Source: Sphingobacteriaceae bacterium (GTDB taxonomy: Bacteria > Bacteroidota > Bacteroidia > Sphingobacteriales > Sphingobacteriaceae). From it: a stretch of DNA of 25,323 nt. Position numbers and translations under genes: made by a program. The stretch covers positions 1 through 25,323 of the forward strand of contig CANHHZ010000004.1 in the NCBI GenBank assembly GCA_947460275.1, written 5' to 3'. This document shows, in pieces, positions 1-7,411 of the stretch (the first letter of the stretch is position 1; every line of letters starts with the position of its first letter). The notes under the pieces are model-generated. The model was not told the origin of the DNA. It did not search any database and saw nothing but the letters and a program-made list of their open reading frames with translations.

Positions 1-372
1 GATATACCTGTTTCTAGGGAAAGTAAAATTTCGGCTTTTAGAGCTTTCAAAAAAGCAGGTGAGAATTTAGCTCAGGGCATGAGTCTCATTATTTTTCCTG
101 AAGGCAAAATTGCCGATCAATTTCCTCCGGTATTACACCCTTTTAAAAATGGTCCTTTTAGGTTGGCTATAGAAAAACAAATTCCTATTGTGCCAGTAAG
201 TATAAATGTTTGGCATTTGATGTGGGATGATGGTTCTAGATATGGAACCCAGCCAGGAATAGGTTATGCAATAGTTCATGAACCTATTTCAACAAGCTCT
301 TTAGCTTTGGATAATACGGATGATTTAAAAGAAATTGTTTTTGATATAATTAACCAAAAACTCTTGAAATGA
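1..372 (+). CDS. PlsC-type acyltransferase, C-terminal part (5' truncated by window)
   Basis: The frame is open from base 1 and ends with TGA at 370-372, so only the last 123 residues are present. The protein is a lysophospholipid acyltransferase (LPLAT/PlsC superfamily), which transfers acyl chains to lysophosphatidate or similar lysolipids at the inner membrane. Visible signatures are the substrate-binding block FPEG (FPEGKIADQF) and the downstream block ending IVPVSI, plus an upstream IPVSRES segment resembling the block between the HX4D and EGTR motifs. The HX4D catalytic block must lie upstream of the window. The usual FPEGTR is FPEGKI here, so the exact acyl acceptor is uncertain and it could be an ornithine-lipid or other LPLAT rather than true PlsC. 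The stop overlaps the ATG of the next small frame (ATGA). Confidence 0.85.
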   Translation, partial: DIPVSRESKISAFRAFKKAGENLAQGMSLIIFPEGKIADQFPPVLHPFKNGPFRLAIEKQIPIVPVSINVWHLMWDDGSRYGTQPGIGYAIVHEPISTSSLALDNTDDLKEIVFDIINQKLLK

Positions 373-668
373 AAATAATAAACTACACAGTACATCAAAC
401 TGCCGATTTAGCTGATATTGCTATTTCTAAACACGAGGTTGATCGCTCAACGTCAGCAATGAGTAAAATGCTTATGTTTACGGAAAAGTTCCATGAGCTT
501 GATACGAATTGGATAAAACCATTGGTGTATAAGAACGAATGATGTAACGTTTAGGAAGAATATGTGGCTGTACAAGAAATTATCATGGTCGATGGATTGA
601 AAAATTCAGCAATACCTAACGAACAATTTTTTGTTACCAAAATAACAGAAAAAACAATCGAGTTGTAA
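369..668 (+). pseudogene. Small reading frame interrupted by two in-frame stops, probably decayed gene
   Basis: An ATG at 369 overlaps the acyltransferase stop (ATGA) and opens a 57-codon frame (MKIINYTVHQTADLADIA...) ending with TGA at 540-542. The same frame meets a second stop (TAG, 552-554), then stays open for 37 more codons (EEYVAVQEIIMVDG...) to TAA at 666-668. The coupled start and the resumption in the same frame suggest one former gene of about 99 codons with two nonsense changes. Alternatively the first 57 codons are a real short gene and the rest is chance. I recognise no family in either half. This covers most of the 332-base gap between the acyltransferase and the ABC ATPase; nothing else is visible there. 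Confidence 0.4.
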
Positions 669-704
669 CATTAGCTACGTAAACTTGGTCTAAAAAAGAA
701 AACA

Positions 705-1436
705 ATGGAAAAAGCACTCATTACCATCAACGATATTGGCCGTAAATATGTCATCGGTTCTGAAGTTATACACGCTTTAAAATCGGTAAGTTTAATTATT
801 CAAAAAGGAGAATTTGTAGCTTTAATGGGTCCTTCAGGCTCTGGTAAATCAACTTTGATGAATATCTTAGGTTGCTTAGACACCCCAACAAAAGGAGAGT
901 ATATTTTAAATGGTATCAATGTAAGTCAAATGACAGACAATGAGTTGGCTGAAGTACGCAATCAGGAAATTGGCTTTGTATTTCAAACTTTCAATTTATT
1001 GCCTCGTTCTACTTCGTTAGATAATGTTGCTTTACCCTTAATTTATGCTGGTGCAAATAAAAAGGAGCGAGACGAGCGTGCAAAAAAAGCCCTCGAAAAC
1101 GTAGGTTTAGGAAATAGAATAACACATAAACCTAATGAACTTTCTGGGGGTCAGCGTCAGCGTGTTGCAGTTGCTAGAGCACTCATCAATAATCCTTCTA
1201 TCATTTTAGCCGATGAACCTACTGGTAATTTGGATACTAAAACATCAATAGAAATTATGGGATTATTAGAAGAGATACATCGGAAGGGCAATACCATAAT
1301 TTTGGTTACCCACGAAGAAGATATTGCGCAACATGCGCACAGAATTGTGCGAATGCGTGATGGATTGATAGAAAAAGACTACTTAAATACAGAAATAAAA
1401 ACTGTTTCCCCTCGACTTACAGATTTAAAAGATTAA
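705..1436 (+). CDS. ABC transporter ATP-binding protein, MacB/LolD type
   Basis: This 243-residue cytoplasmic ATPase belongs to the MacB/LolD/FtsE class, which powers type VII (mechanotransmission) ABC systems. The motifs are complete and in order: Walker A GPSGSGKST (42-50), Q-loop Q94, signature LSGGQ (146-150), Walker B IILADE (166-171) with the following PTGNLD segment, and H-loop H203. Length is normal for a stand-alone ATPase. No permease is adjacent; the only candidate partner in the window is the MacB-like permease at 4683-5927, about 3.2 kb downstream beyond two inverted genes. The next gene, a corrinoid adenosyltransferase, starts 66 bases later on the same strand. Whether substrates are lipoproteins, peptides or drugs cannot be told from sequence. 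Confidence 0.93.
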   Translation: MEKALITINDIGRKYVIGSEVIHALKSVSLIIQKGEFVALMGPSGSGKSTLMNILGCLDTPTKGEYILNGINVSQMTDNELAEVRNQEIGFVFQTFNLLPRSTSLDNVALPLIYAGANKKERDERAKKALENVGLGNRITHKPNELSGGQRQRVAVARALINNPSIILADEPTGNLDTKTSIEIMGLLEEIHRKGNTIILVTHEEDIAQHAHRIVRMRDGLIEKDYLNTEIKTVSPRLTDLKD

Positions 1437-1445
1437 AGCGTAGCA

Positions 1446-1474
1446 TTTGAGCATATTAATTTATTTTACTTTAC
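1446..1474 (+). promoter_or_regulatory. Weak candidate promoter for the adenosyltransferase
   Basis: TTTG (1446-1449) is followed 17 bases later by TACTTTAC (1467-1474), one mismatch from the Bacteroidota -7 element TAnnTTTG. The spacing is slightly shorter than usual. It lies 28 bases before the ATG at 1503. Confidence 0.3.
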
Positions 1475-1502
1475 CGCTCATCAAATTCGTGACAAGTATA
1501 AC

Positions 1503-2051
1503 ATGAAAATTTACACTAAAACAGGCGACAAAGGCGAAACTTCGCTAATAGGTGGTACAAAGGTTCCTAAATATCATTTGCGTATTGAGGCCTATGGAAC
1601 TACAGATGAGCTAAATTCCTATATTGGCTTAATTATGTGTCAATCTATTGAAAATCATCATCAACAAATGTTGAAGGAGATACAAGATAGATTATTTACA
1701 ATTGGTTCTTCTTTGGCCTCTGATCCTGAGCGTTCGAAAATGAAAATACCAGATTTGTTAACAGATGACATTTTGCTTTTGGAAACAGAAATCGATAAAA
1801 TGAATGAAAATCTTCCAGAATTAAAGCATTTTATTTTACCAGGTGGAAATACAACGGTATCGTTTTGTCATTTGGCAAGGTGCGTTTGTCGAAGAGCAGA
1901 AAGAATGGTTGTTCATTTAGCGTCAGAAAGTTTTGTTGATGATAAAATTCCTATTTATTTGAACCGTTTGAGCGATTATTTATTTGTTTTAGCCAGAAAA
2001 ATTAATGCTGATGCAAACACAGCCGAAAATATTTGGATACCTAGAATTTAA
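1503..2051 (+). CDS. PduO-type corrinoid (cob(I)alamin) adenosyltransferase
   Basis: This 182-residue enzyme transfers the 5'-deoxyadenosyl group of ATP to cob(I)alamin or a corrinoid precursor to make adenosylcobalamin. It shows the PduO-type ATP-binding start YTKTGDKGETSL (4-15), the YGTTDELNS segment (31-39), the CRRAER motif (129-134), and the C-terminal YLNRLSDYLFVLAR (152-165) that contributes to the corrinoid and ATP site. Length matches single-domain PduO enzymes. No cobalamin biosynthesis gene or B12-dependent enzyme is nearby, so it probably serves salvage and activation of imported corrinoid, feeding enzymes such as methylmalonyl-CoA mutase elsewhere. It follows the ABC ATPase by 66 bases; a weak promoter-like pair lies between, so co-transcription is possible but unproven. 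Confidence 0.93.
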   Translation: MKIYTKTGDKGETSLIGGTKVPKYHLRIEAYGTTDELNSYIGLIMCQSIENHHQQMLKEIQDRLFTIGSSLASDPERSKMKIPDLLTDDILLLETEIDKMNENLPELKHFILPGGNTTVSFCHLARCVCRRAERMVVHLASESFVDDKIPIYLNRLSDYLFVLARKINADANTAENIWIPRI

Positions 2052-2067
2052 ATAGTTTAAAAAAATA

Positions 2068-2100
2068 TTTGTTTTGCTTGTTTTTTTTAACATACTTTTG
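2068..2100 (+). promoter_or_regulatory. Bacteroidota-type promoter for the DUF2795 gene
   Basis: TACTTTTG (2093-2100) matches the -7 consensus TAnnTTTG exactly. Two overlapping -33 candidates lie upstream, TTTG at 2068-2071 (gap 21) and TTTG at 2072-2075 (gap 17). The predicted leader to the ATG at 2136 is about 29 bases. Confidence 0.6.
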
Positions 2101-2135
2101 CGTTTTAAGAATTTAGAAGAATTAATTTTAAGAAT

Positions 2136-2357
2136 ATGTATTGGACATTAGAATTAGCATCGCACTTGGAAGACGCTCCTTGGCCTGCAACAAAAGACGA
2201 ATTAATTGATTATGGTATTCGTTCTGGAGCACCTGTAGAGGTGATAGAAAATTTACAAGCATTAGAGGATGATGGCGAGCCTTATGAAACGATAGAAGAA
2301 ATCTGGCCAGATTACCCTACTAAAGACGATTTCTTTTTTAATGAAGACGAGTACTAA
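2136..2357 (+). CDS. DUF2795 family small acidic protein
   Basis: This 73-residue soluble, strongly acidic protein has the DUF2795-like core WPATKDELIDYGIRSGA (about residues 17-33) followed by a short helix-rich part (VIENLQALED). The family has no established biochemical role to my knowledge. The C-terminus is very acidic and aromatic (PTKDDFFFNEDEY). The gene is monocistronic by sequence: a strong upstream promoter (2068-2100) and an intrinsic terminator 18 bases after the stop. The single ATG start is supported by the position of that promoter. Conservation as an isolated small gene suggests a housekeeping function, but that is inference. Confidence 0.8.
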   Translation: MYWTLELASHLEDAPWPATKDELIDYGIRSGAPVEVIENLQALEDDGEPYETIEEIWPDYPTKDDFFFNEDEY

Positions 2358-2375
2358 AAAAGTCTTTTAGCAAAT

Positions 2376-2413
2376 TGCCTCCAAAAAGTTTTAAACTATT
2401 TGGAGGCATTTTT
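2376..2413 (+). terminator. Intrinsic terminator after DUF2795 gene
   Basis: The 10-bp perfect stem TGCCTCCAAA (2376-2385) / TTTGGAGGCA (2399-2408) has an AGTT/AACT extension in the loop and is followed by a T-rich tract. Confidence 0.88.
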
Positions 2414-2490
2414 ATTTTTCAGAACAATTTTGTTAAATGTTTGTTTTAAGGTTAATTCAATCTTATATCAAATCATTTAATTTTAATAAA

Positions 2491-2643
2491 ATGGGAAATT
2501 TACTTTATGTAATTGCAATTATTTTAGTACTTATTTGGGCAATAAGTTTTTTAGGAGGGTATTATACCGGTGGAATTATACACGTTTTATTGGTAATTGC
2601 AATTGTTGCAATATTATTGAGAGTGATAAGAGGTGCAGCATAA
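2491..2643 (+). CDS. lmo0937-type small membrane protein
   Basis: This is a 50-residue protein (MGNLLYVIAIILVLIWA...) with two hydrophobic segments (about 3-20 and 26-44) separated by GGYYTGG and a short basic C-terminus (RVIRGAA). The pattern matches the small lmo0937-family membrane proteins common in Bacteroidota and Firmicutes, often annotated as stress-related; the molecular function is unknown. I chose the ATG at 2491. The frame is open to an ATG at 2437, but the extra 18 residues (MFVLRLIQSYIKSFNFNK) are not part of the family, and that ATG is only 24 bases after the previous terminator's T-tract. The gene is an independent unit between the DUF2795 terminator and the convergent ispD. 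Confidence 0.75.
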   Translation: MGNLLYVIAIILVLIWAISFLGGYYTGGIIHVLLVIAIVAILLRVIRGAA

Positions 2644-2682
2644 CGTTTGCTATACTTTTTACAACGAAGAGTTAAAAATTGA

Positions 2683-3345
2683 TTATTCAATCAATAATTT
2701 GGCCAAGGTTAAGTCTTCTGGATAAGTGATTTTGATGTTGTTTCTTTCTCCCTCAAATAAGTGAATTTGTATTCCATTTTTTTCTACCACACTTGCATCA
2801 TCTGTAAATTCGACGCTGTAGGGTTGTTGATAAGCTTTTTTAAGTTGAATACTTTCAAATGTTTGTGGGGTTTGTACCAACACAACTTTTTCACGATCAA
2901 TAACTTTACTGTTGTTTTTATTTAGTTTTCTTACAGTCTCGGAAGGTTTTATATAGGGTATCGCATTTCCTTTATCTTCGGCAATATCAAATGCTTTTGT
3001 GATTAATTGAGTAGAAACCAATGGTCTTACTGCATCATGTATGGCTACAATAGCGTTTTCTTTGATGACTTTCAAACCATTTCTAACAGAGTGAAATCTT
3101 TGCTCACCCCCAGTAACAAGTAAATGAGGAATCTCAAAATTATATTTGATGCACAACTCCTTCCAATACTCGTGTAAATCGGCGTGAAGCACTAAAATAA
3201 TTTTAGGGAGATATGCACAATTTGAAAACTTTTCAATAGTGTGCATCAAAATAGGTTTATTTTTTAGCAATAAAAATTGTTTCGGTAAGACGCTATCCAT
3301 TCTCTTACCAGATCCGCCACCAACAATTATTGCATAGTATTTCAT
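2683..3345 (-). CDS. ispD: 2-C-methyl-D-erythritol 4-phosphate cytidylyltransferase
   Basis: This 220-residue enzyme couples MEP to CTP to give CDP-ME, the third step of the non-mevalonate isoprenoid pathway in the cytoplasm. It shows the nucleotide-binding start GGGSGKRM (9-16), PKQF (21-24), TGGEQRFHSVRNGL (78-91), the metal/substrate segment AIHDAVRP (101-108), TPQTF (159-163), TDDASVVE (181-188) and the terminal NIKITYPEDL (203-212). Length and motif order are normal. It lies 70 bases downstream of queA on the same strand. The perfect 18-bp inverted repeat at 3361-3404 sits in that gap, 15 bases before the ATG, so ispD expression may be partly uncoupled from queA. Confidence 0.95.
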   Translation of the reverse strand: MKYYAIIVGGGSGKRMDSVLPKQFLLLKNKPILMHTIEKFSNCAYLPKIILVLHADLHEYWKELCIKYNFEIPHLLVTGGEQRFHSVRNGLKVIKENAIVAIHDAVRPLVSTQLITKAFDIAEDKGNAIPYIKPSETVRKLNKNNSKVIDREKVVLVQTPQTFESIQLKKAYQQPYSVEFTDDASVVEKNGIQIHLFEGERNNIKITYPEDLTLAKLLIE

Positions 3346-3360
3346 GTTAGATAATGTATT

Positions 3361-3404
3361 TAGTATAAATTGTTTAGGCTCACGATCCTAAACAATTTAT
3401 ACTA
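3361..3404. repeat. Perfect 18-bp inverted repeat between queA and ispD
   Basis: TAGTATAAATTGTTTAGG (3361-3378) is the exact reverse complement of 3387-3404, with an 8-base loop. Neither side is followed by a T-tract, so it is not a typical intrinsic terminator. It lies in the leader of ispD. Confidence 0.9.
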
Positions 3405-3415
3405 TTGCTAAGTAC

Positions 3416-4465
3416 TTAAATAATCAACATTGCGTCGCCATAACTATAAAAGCGATATTTTTCTTTTACAGCTACTTCATAAGCATTCATTACGTTTTCA
3501 TACCCACCAAATGCACTCACCATCATCAATAGCGTAGATTCTGGGGTGTGAAAATTAGTAATCATACTGTTGGCAATACTAAACTCATAAGGAGGGAATA
3601 TGAATTTACTTGTCCAGTCATTAGCTGGTTTTAATCTTCTGCCAGAGGACACAGCAGACTCTATAGAGCGCATAGAGGTTGTACCTACAGCACAAACACG
3701 TCTTTTTTCATCAATAGCTTTATTGACAATGTTTACTGCGTTTTGATCGATGATAAACTGCTCAGAATCCATTTTGTGTTTAGTTAAGTCCTCAACTTCC
3801 ACAGCTCTAAAAGTTCCAAGTCCTATATGCAAAGTTACTTCAGCAAACTCTATGCCTTTAAGTTCTAAGCGTTTCATTAATTCACGACTGAAGTGTAGTC
3901 CTGCAGTAGGTGCTGCAACGGCACCTTCGTGTTTAGCAAATATGGTTTGATAACGTTCTTTATCGTTTTCTGTAGCCTTACGTTTAATGTACTTAGGTAG
4001 TGGTGTTTCGCCTAAAATTTCTACATTTCTTCTAAATTCTTCATCCGTTCCATCAAATAAGAAGCGAATGGTACGACCGCGTGATGTAGTATTGTCTACC
4101 ACCTCGGCTACCAACAAATCATTATCGCCAAAGTAAAGTTTATTTCCAACACGTATTTTTCGTGCCGGATCTACTAAAACATCCCAAAGTCTAAGTTCTT
4201 TGTTCAATTCACGCAGTAAGAAGACTTCTATAGTTGCACCTGTTTTTTCTTTATTTCCATATAAACGTGCTGGAAAAACTTTGGTGTTGTTAAGAATCAT
4301 TACATCCTTGTCATCGAAATAATTTAAAACATCCTTAAATATTTTATGCTCAATTTTGCCACTATCTTTATGCAAAACCATTAATCGTGCTTCGTCTCTT
4401 TGCTCTGCGGGGTCATTCGCCAACAGCGAATCAGGTAAATTGAATTTAAATTGAGATAACTTCAT
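3416..4465 (-). CDS. queA: S-adenosylmethionine:tRNA ribosyltransferase-isomerase
   Basis: This 349-residue enzyme transfers and isomerises the ribosyl group of SAM onto 7-aminomethyl-7-deazaguanine in tRNA, forming epoxyqueuosine at the wobble position. Hallmarks are the N-terminal LPDSLLANDPAEQRDEARL (10-28), the central GAVAAPTAGLHFS motif, GTTSMRSIES, and the C-terminal TNFHTPESTLLMMVSAFGG. Length is normal for the family. The ATG is 27 bases downstream of a perfect -7 element (4492-4499), giving a short leader. It is the first gene of a probable queA-ispD unit, although a long hairpin separates the two. No other queuosine gene is present in the window. Confidence 0.96.
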   Translation of the reverse strand: MKLSQFKFNLPDSLLANDPAEQRDEARLMVLHKDSGKIEHKIFKDVLNYFDDKDVMILNNTKVFPARLYGNKEKTGATIEVFLLRELNKELRLWDVLVDPARKIRVGNKLYFGDNDLLVAEVVDNTTSRGRTIRFLFDGTDEEFRRNVEILGETPLPKYIKRKATENDKERYQTIFAKHEGAVAAPTAGLHFSRELMKRLELKGIEFAEVTLHIGLGTFRAVEVEDLTKHKMDSEQFIIDQNAVNIVNKAIDEKRRVCAVGTTSMRSIESAVSSGRRLKPANDWTSKFIFPPYEFSIANSMITNFHTPESTLLMMVSAFGGYENVMNAYEVAVKEKYRFYSYGDAMLII

Positions 4466-4491
4466 GTTTTTTGATGTTCTAAATTAGGGCG

Positions 4492-4499
4492 CAAATTTA
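4492..4499 (-). promoter_or_regulatory. -7 promoter element of queA
   Basis: On the minus strand this reads TAAATTTG, an exact match to TAnnTTTG, 26 bases before the queA ATG. No good -33 TTTG is seen at the expected distance. Confidence 0.5.
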
Positions 4500-4682
4500 C
4501 TAAAATAATATAACATATTTTGTTTTTTACTGGCCTTCTAATTAAATATTATGATAACATGATATAAGCGCAATATTTTTATTTTAAATCTGCTTCTCTG
4601 AAAATAAAAATCAGCAAAAATTAATTATATTTTTAAATATTGAATTTTTGTAACCTTTTTAGCTTATTTTGGTCTAAGTTTT

Positions 4683-5927
4683 ATGATTGTATTTAGACTT
4701 ATAGGTGAAAGTTTCAGGTTTGCCTGGGATGCACTCCGACAAAATAAACTCAGAACAGCCCTTTCTTTATTGGGGATTACCATTGGTATTTTTATCATTA
4801 TTGCTGTTTTTACGGGGGTTGACACTATGCGTAACAAAATTCAAAGTAGTGTAGATAAATTGGGTTCTAACACTCTTTTTGTACAAAAATGGCCATGGAT
4901 TTTTGATAGCAACTTTCCTTGGTGGAAATACATCAATCGTCCGCAACCTTCATTAAGAGATTACACGAACTTAAAAAATCGTTTAGAATCTGTTGATGGC
5001 ATTTGTTTTGAAGCTTCGGCTAGCAATCGTACCATCAAATACCGGAGTAGCTCAGTTGAAGGAGCGAGTTTAAATGCAGCTACTCAAGAATATGACAAGA
5101 CTTGGAGTTTAGAATTCCAAGATGGAAGATATTTTACAGACAACGAAGGTAAATCGGGTTCGCCTGTATGTATTTTAGGTGCTGATATTGCCGATGGGTT
5201 ATTTTCTGGAGACAATCCGTTAGGTAAGCAAATAAAAGTTATGGGCAGAAGGGTTACTGTGGTAGGTATTTTTAAGAAAGAGGGAGAAGATATGATGGGG
5301 ATGTCTCAAGATAAAAATGTGCTTATTCCTTTAAATTTGGCCAAAGGGATGTTTGATATCGAAGACGAAAGATATGGGCCACAAGTTACGGTAAGAGGCA
5401 AAGATAATGTAACTTTAGAAGAGGTTGAAAGTGAACTTAAAGGTCAGATGCGCTCTACCAGAAGGTTAAAGCCTGGCGAAGAAGATAATTTTTCGTTAAA
5501 TAAAACAACGATGTTATCTAATCAGTTAGATATTATGTTTGGTGTAATTAAAGTTGCTGGCTGGATAATAGGGGGCTTTTCTATATTAGTAGGTGGTTTT
5601 GGTATTGCTAATATTATGTTTGTATCTGTAAAAGAACGTACAAATATAATTGGTATTCAAAAATCGTTGGGTGCCAAAAATTACTTTATTTTACTTCAAT
5701 TTATATTCGAATCGGTTGCGCTTTGCATTATGGGTGGCTTGCTAGGCCTTGGTTTGGTTTATATAATTACGCTTATCATTACTTATGGCGCAGATGTTGA
5801 AGTTGTTTTATACTTTAGCAACATTGCATTAGGGATTGGTGTTTCTGTGGTTATAGGCTTAATTTCTGGTTTTTGGCCAGCTTATGCAGCCTCTAAATTA
5901 GATCCTGTAGAAGCGATTAGATCTTAA
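4683..5927 (+). CDS. MacB/FtsX-type ABC transporter permease
   Basis: This 414-residue inner-membrane permease has the MacB topology: TM1 at about 24-46 (LRTALSLLGITIGIFIIIAVF), a large periplasmic MacB_PCD-like domain (about 47-285), then a C-terminal FtsX domain with three TM segments (about 287-310, 335-360, 380-402). The FtsX core GGFGIANIMFVSVKERTNIIG and the terminal AAS-LDPVEAIRS are typical. It should pair with a MacB/LolD ATPase; the only one in the window is at 705-1436, unlinked by about 3.2 kb with queA and ispD inverted between. No periplasmic adaptor (MFP) or outer-membrane factor is adjacent. Function is probably efflux or lipoprotein/peptide handling. It ends against a shared bidirectional terminator. 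Confidence 0.92.
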   Translation: MIVFRLIGESFRFAWDALRQNKLRTALSLLGITIGIFIIIAVFTGVDTMRNKIQSSVDKLGSNTLFVQKWPWIFDSNFPWWKYINRPQPSLRDYTNLKNRLESVDGICFEASASNRTIKYRSSSVEGASLNAATQEYDKTWSLEFQDGRYFTDNEGKSGSPVCILGADIADGLFSGDNPLGKQIKVMGRRVTVVGIFKKEGEDMMGMSQDKNVLIPLNLAKGMFDIEDERYGPQVTVRGKDNVTLEEVESELKGQMRSTRRLKPGEEDNFSLNKTTMLSNQLDIMFGVIKVAGWIIGGFSILVGGFGIANIMFVSVKERTNIIGIQKSLGAKNYFILLQFIFESVALCIMGGLLGLGLVYIITLIITYGADVEVVLYFSNIALGIGVSVVIGLISGFWPAYAASKLDPVEAIRS

Positions 5928-6048
5928 TCCCTCGCATTATTATTTGCGGATCAATCCTATCAAATGGATGGTTGGTATATGTTGGGAAAGCACTAATAAC
6001 TTAGGATTAAAAAATTAAAATACGAAAAGAATAGACTTTAAAATAATT

Positions 6049-6094
6049 AAAAAGCCTTGCAGAGGTTAATTCTGCAAGGCTTTTTGGTATTTTT
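6049..6094. terminator. Bidirectional intrinsic terminator, permease / aminotransferase
   Basis: The 15-bp perfect stem 6049-6063 / 6071-6085 (AAAAAGCCTTGCAGA and its complement) has a 7-base loop. A T-tract follows on the + side and the A-run provides one on the - side. The 177-base gap 5928-6104 holds nothing else recognisable. Confidence 0.93.
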
Positions 6095-6104
6095 TTAATT
6101 TATT

Positions 6105-7298
6105 TTATTGTAGTAAAGCCAATGCTGTTGAGATTTGCTTTACGGCTAATATTAGTTTGTCCTCGGCAGCAGCATACGAGATCCGGATACAATTTTCATT
6201 GCCAAAAGCTTCGCCGGTTACCAAGGATACGTTAGCTTCATTCAATAAGTACAAACACAAGTCTTCTGCATTGTTAATTATTTTTCCGTTGAACGATTTA
6301 CCAAAATAATGCTTTACCTCTGGGAAGAAATAGAAAGCACCGTCTGGTAGATTTACTTTAACATTTGGAATTTCTTTTAATAAACCATACACTAAATCTC
6401 TACGCTTTCTAAACTCTTCACGCATGCTTAAAACAGTACTCAAATCAGCTTGGTAGGCTGCTAATGCAGCACGTTGAGCAATAGAAGACGTTCCAGAGGT
6501 AATTTGGCCTTGCATTTTATCGCAAGCGGCAGCGATTTCTTTACTGGCAGCCATATAACCAACTCTCCATCCAGTCATTGCGTAAGATTTGGAAAAACCA
6601 TTAATCAAAATTACTCTTTCCTTAATGCTGCCAAAAGAAGCTATAGATGCGTGTTGGTCAACAAAATTAATATGTTCGTAAATTTCATCAGATATAATAT
6701 AAACATTAGGATGCTTTTCAAAAACGGTTATCAAGTCGGCAAGTTCTTGTTTACTATATACAGAACCAGTAGGGTTGCATGGGGAGGAAAACATAAATAA
6801 TTTTGTTTTCGGCGTAATGGCTTCTTCTAATTGATTAGCTGTAATTTTAAAATTTTGTTCAACAGTAGAATTTATAAATACTGTTTTTCCTTCTGCCAAT
6901 TTAATCATTTCTGAATAAGAAACCCAATATGGAGTGGGTACGATAACTTCGTCACCTGGATCTACTAAGCACATTACTGCATTGGCTAAGCTTTGTTTTG
7001 CTCCTGTAGAAACAACAATTTGATCGATGCTGTAAGTAAGCCCATTTTCATTTTGTAATTTATCTGTTATGGCTTTACGTAAATCAGGGTAGCCTGAAAC
7101 AGGGGTATAGTAGGAGAAATTTTCGTCAATGGCTTTTTTTGCGGCCTCTTTTACATGATCTGGTGTGTAAAAATCCGGTTCTCCGAAACTTAAATTAATT
7201 ACATCAACACCTTTTGCAGCTAATTCTCTACCTAATTTAGCCATTTTAATGGTCTGAGATTCGGAAAGGTTGCTAATTCTTTTTGATAAAAACGTCAT
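6105..7298 (-). CDS. Class I PLP-dependent aminotransferase, aspartate aminotransferase-like
   Basis: This 397-residue fold-type I aminotransferase most resembles class Ib aspartate aminotransferases, which move an amino group between aspartate and 2-oxoglutarate in the cytoplasm. Seen are INLSFGEPDF, PGDEVIVPTPYW, the CNPTG motif (N175), the ISDEIYEHI cofactor aspartate (D204) with Y207, the Schiff-base lysine in GFSKSYAMTGWRVGY (K237), and the carboxylate-binding arginine region ENCIRISYAA. I chose ATG 7298 (MTFLSKRISNLSES...). The frame extends to ATG 7307 and TTG 7319, but a perfect -7 element covers 7317-7324, so the longer TTG start would lie in the promoter; ATG 7307 remains possible. 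Substrate specificity is not provable by eye. It diverges from the CDF transporter. Confidence 0.93.
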   Translation of the reverse strand: MTFLSKRISNLSESQTIKMAKLGRELAAKGVDVINLSFGEPDFYTPDHVKEAAKKAIDENFSYYTPVSGYPDLRKAITDKLQNENGLTYSIDQIVVSTGAKQSLANAVMCLVDPGDEVIVPTPYWVSYSEMIKLAEGKTVFINSTVEQNFKITANQLEEAITPKTKLFMFSSPCNPTGSVYSKQELADLITVFEKHPNVYIISDEIYEHINFVDQHASIASFGSIKERVILINGFSKSYAMTGWRVGYMAASKEIAAACDKMQGQITSGTSSIAQRAALAAYQADLSTVLSMREEFRKRRDLVYGLLKEIPNVKVNLPDGAFYFFPEVKHYFGKSFNGKIINNAEDLCLYLLNEANVSLVTGEAFGNENCIRISYAAAEDKLILAVKQISTALALLQ

Positions 7299-7316
7299 AA
7301 TTCGCATGTAAGATAA

Positions 7317-7324
7317 CAAATATA
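7317..7324 (-). promoter_or_regulatory. -7 promoter element of the aminotransferase gene
   Basis: The minus strand reads TATATTTG, an exact TAnnTTTG match. A poor -33 (TTTAG, about 7345-7349) lies 20 bases upstream. The implied transcription start near 7310 rules out the TTG start at 7319. Confidence 0.5.
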
Positions 7325-7360
7325 AAAACCTAATGTAATTTAAACTAAAAAAAAAGACTT

Positions 7361-7394
7361 TTTGTTGAAATTTAATCGTTTAAGTGTATTTTTG
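7361..7394 (+). promoter_or_regulatory. Bacteroidota promoter of the CDF-NUDIX-bioA-diiron operon
   Basis: -33 TTTG (7361-7364, with an overlapping TTG at 7365-7367) and the exact -7 element TATTTTTG (7387-7394) are 19-22 bases apart. Transcription would begin near 7401, just before the TTG start at 7412. Confidence 0.65.
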
Positions 7395-7411
7395 ACTTTA
7401 ATTTTTTCAAA

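Noticed and set aside
2437..2490. Upstream ATG extending the small membrane protein by 18 residues
   Set aside because: The extension is unlike the lmo0937-type start MGNLLY, and ATG 2437 is too close to the preceding terminator's T-tract to leave room for a promoter.
4646..4672. Promoter for the permease (TTTTTG and TATTTTGG)
   Set aside because: The -7 match is out of register and the gap of 14 bases is too short for the Bacteroidota consensus.
6474..6800. Open frame of 108 codons antisense to the aminotransferase
   Set aside because: It covers the PLP-lysine region of a clear conserved enzyme; no promoter or protein motif on this strand.
7299..7319. Longer starts (TTG 7319, ATG 7307) for the aminotransferase
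   Set aside because: TTG 7319 lies inside the -7 element TATATTTG. ATG 7307 cannot be excluded, but MTFLSKRI at 7298 fits the family N-terminus better.
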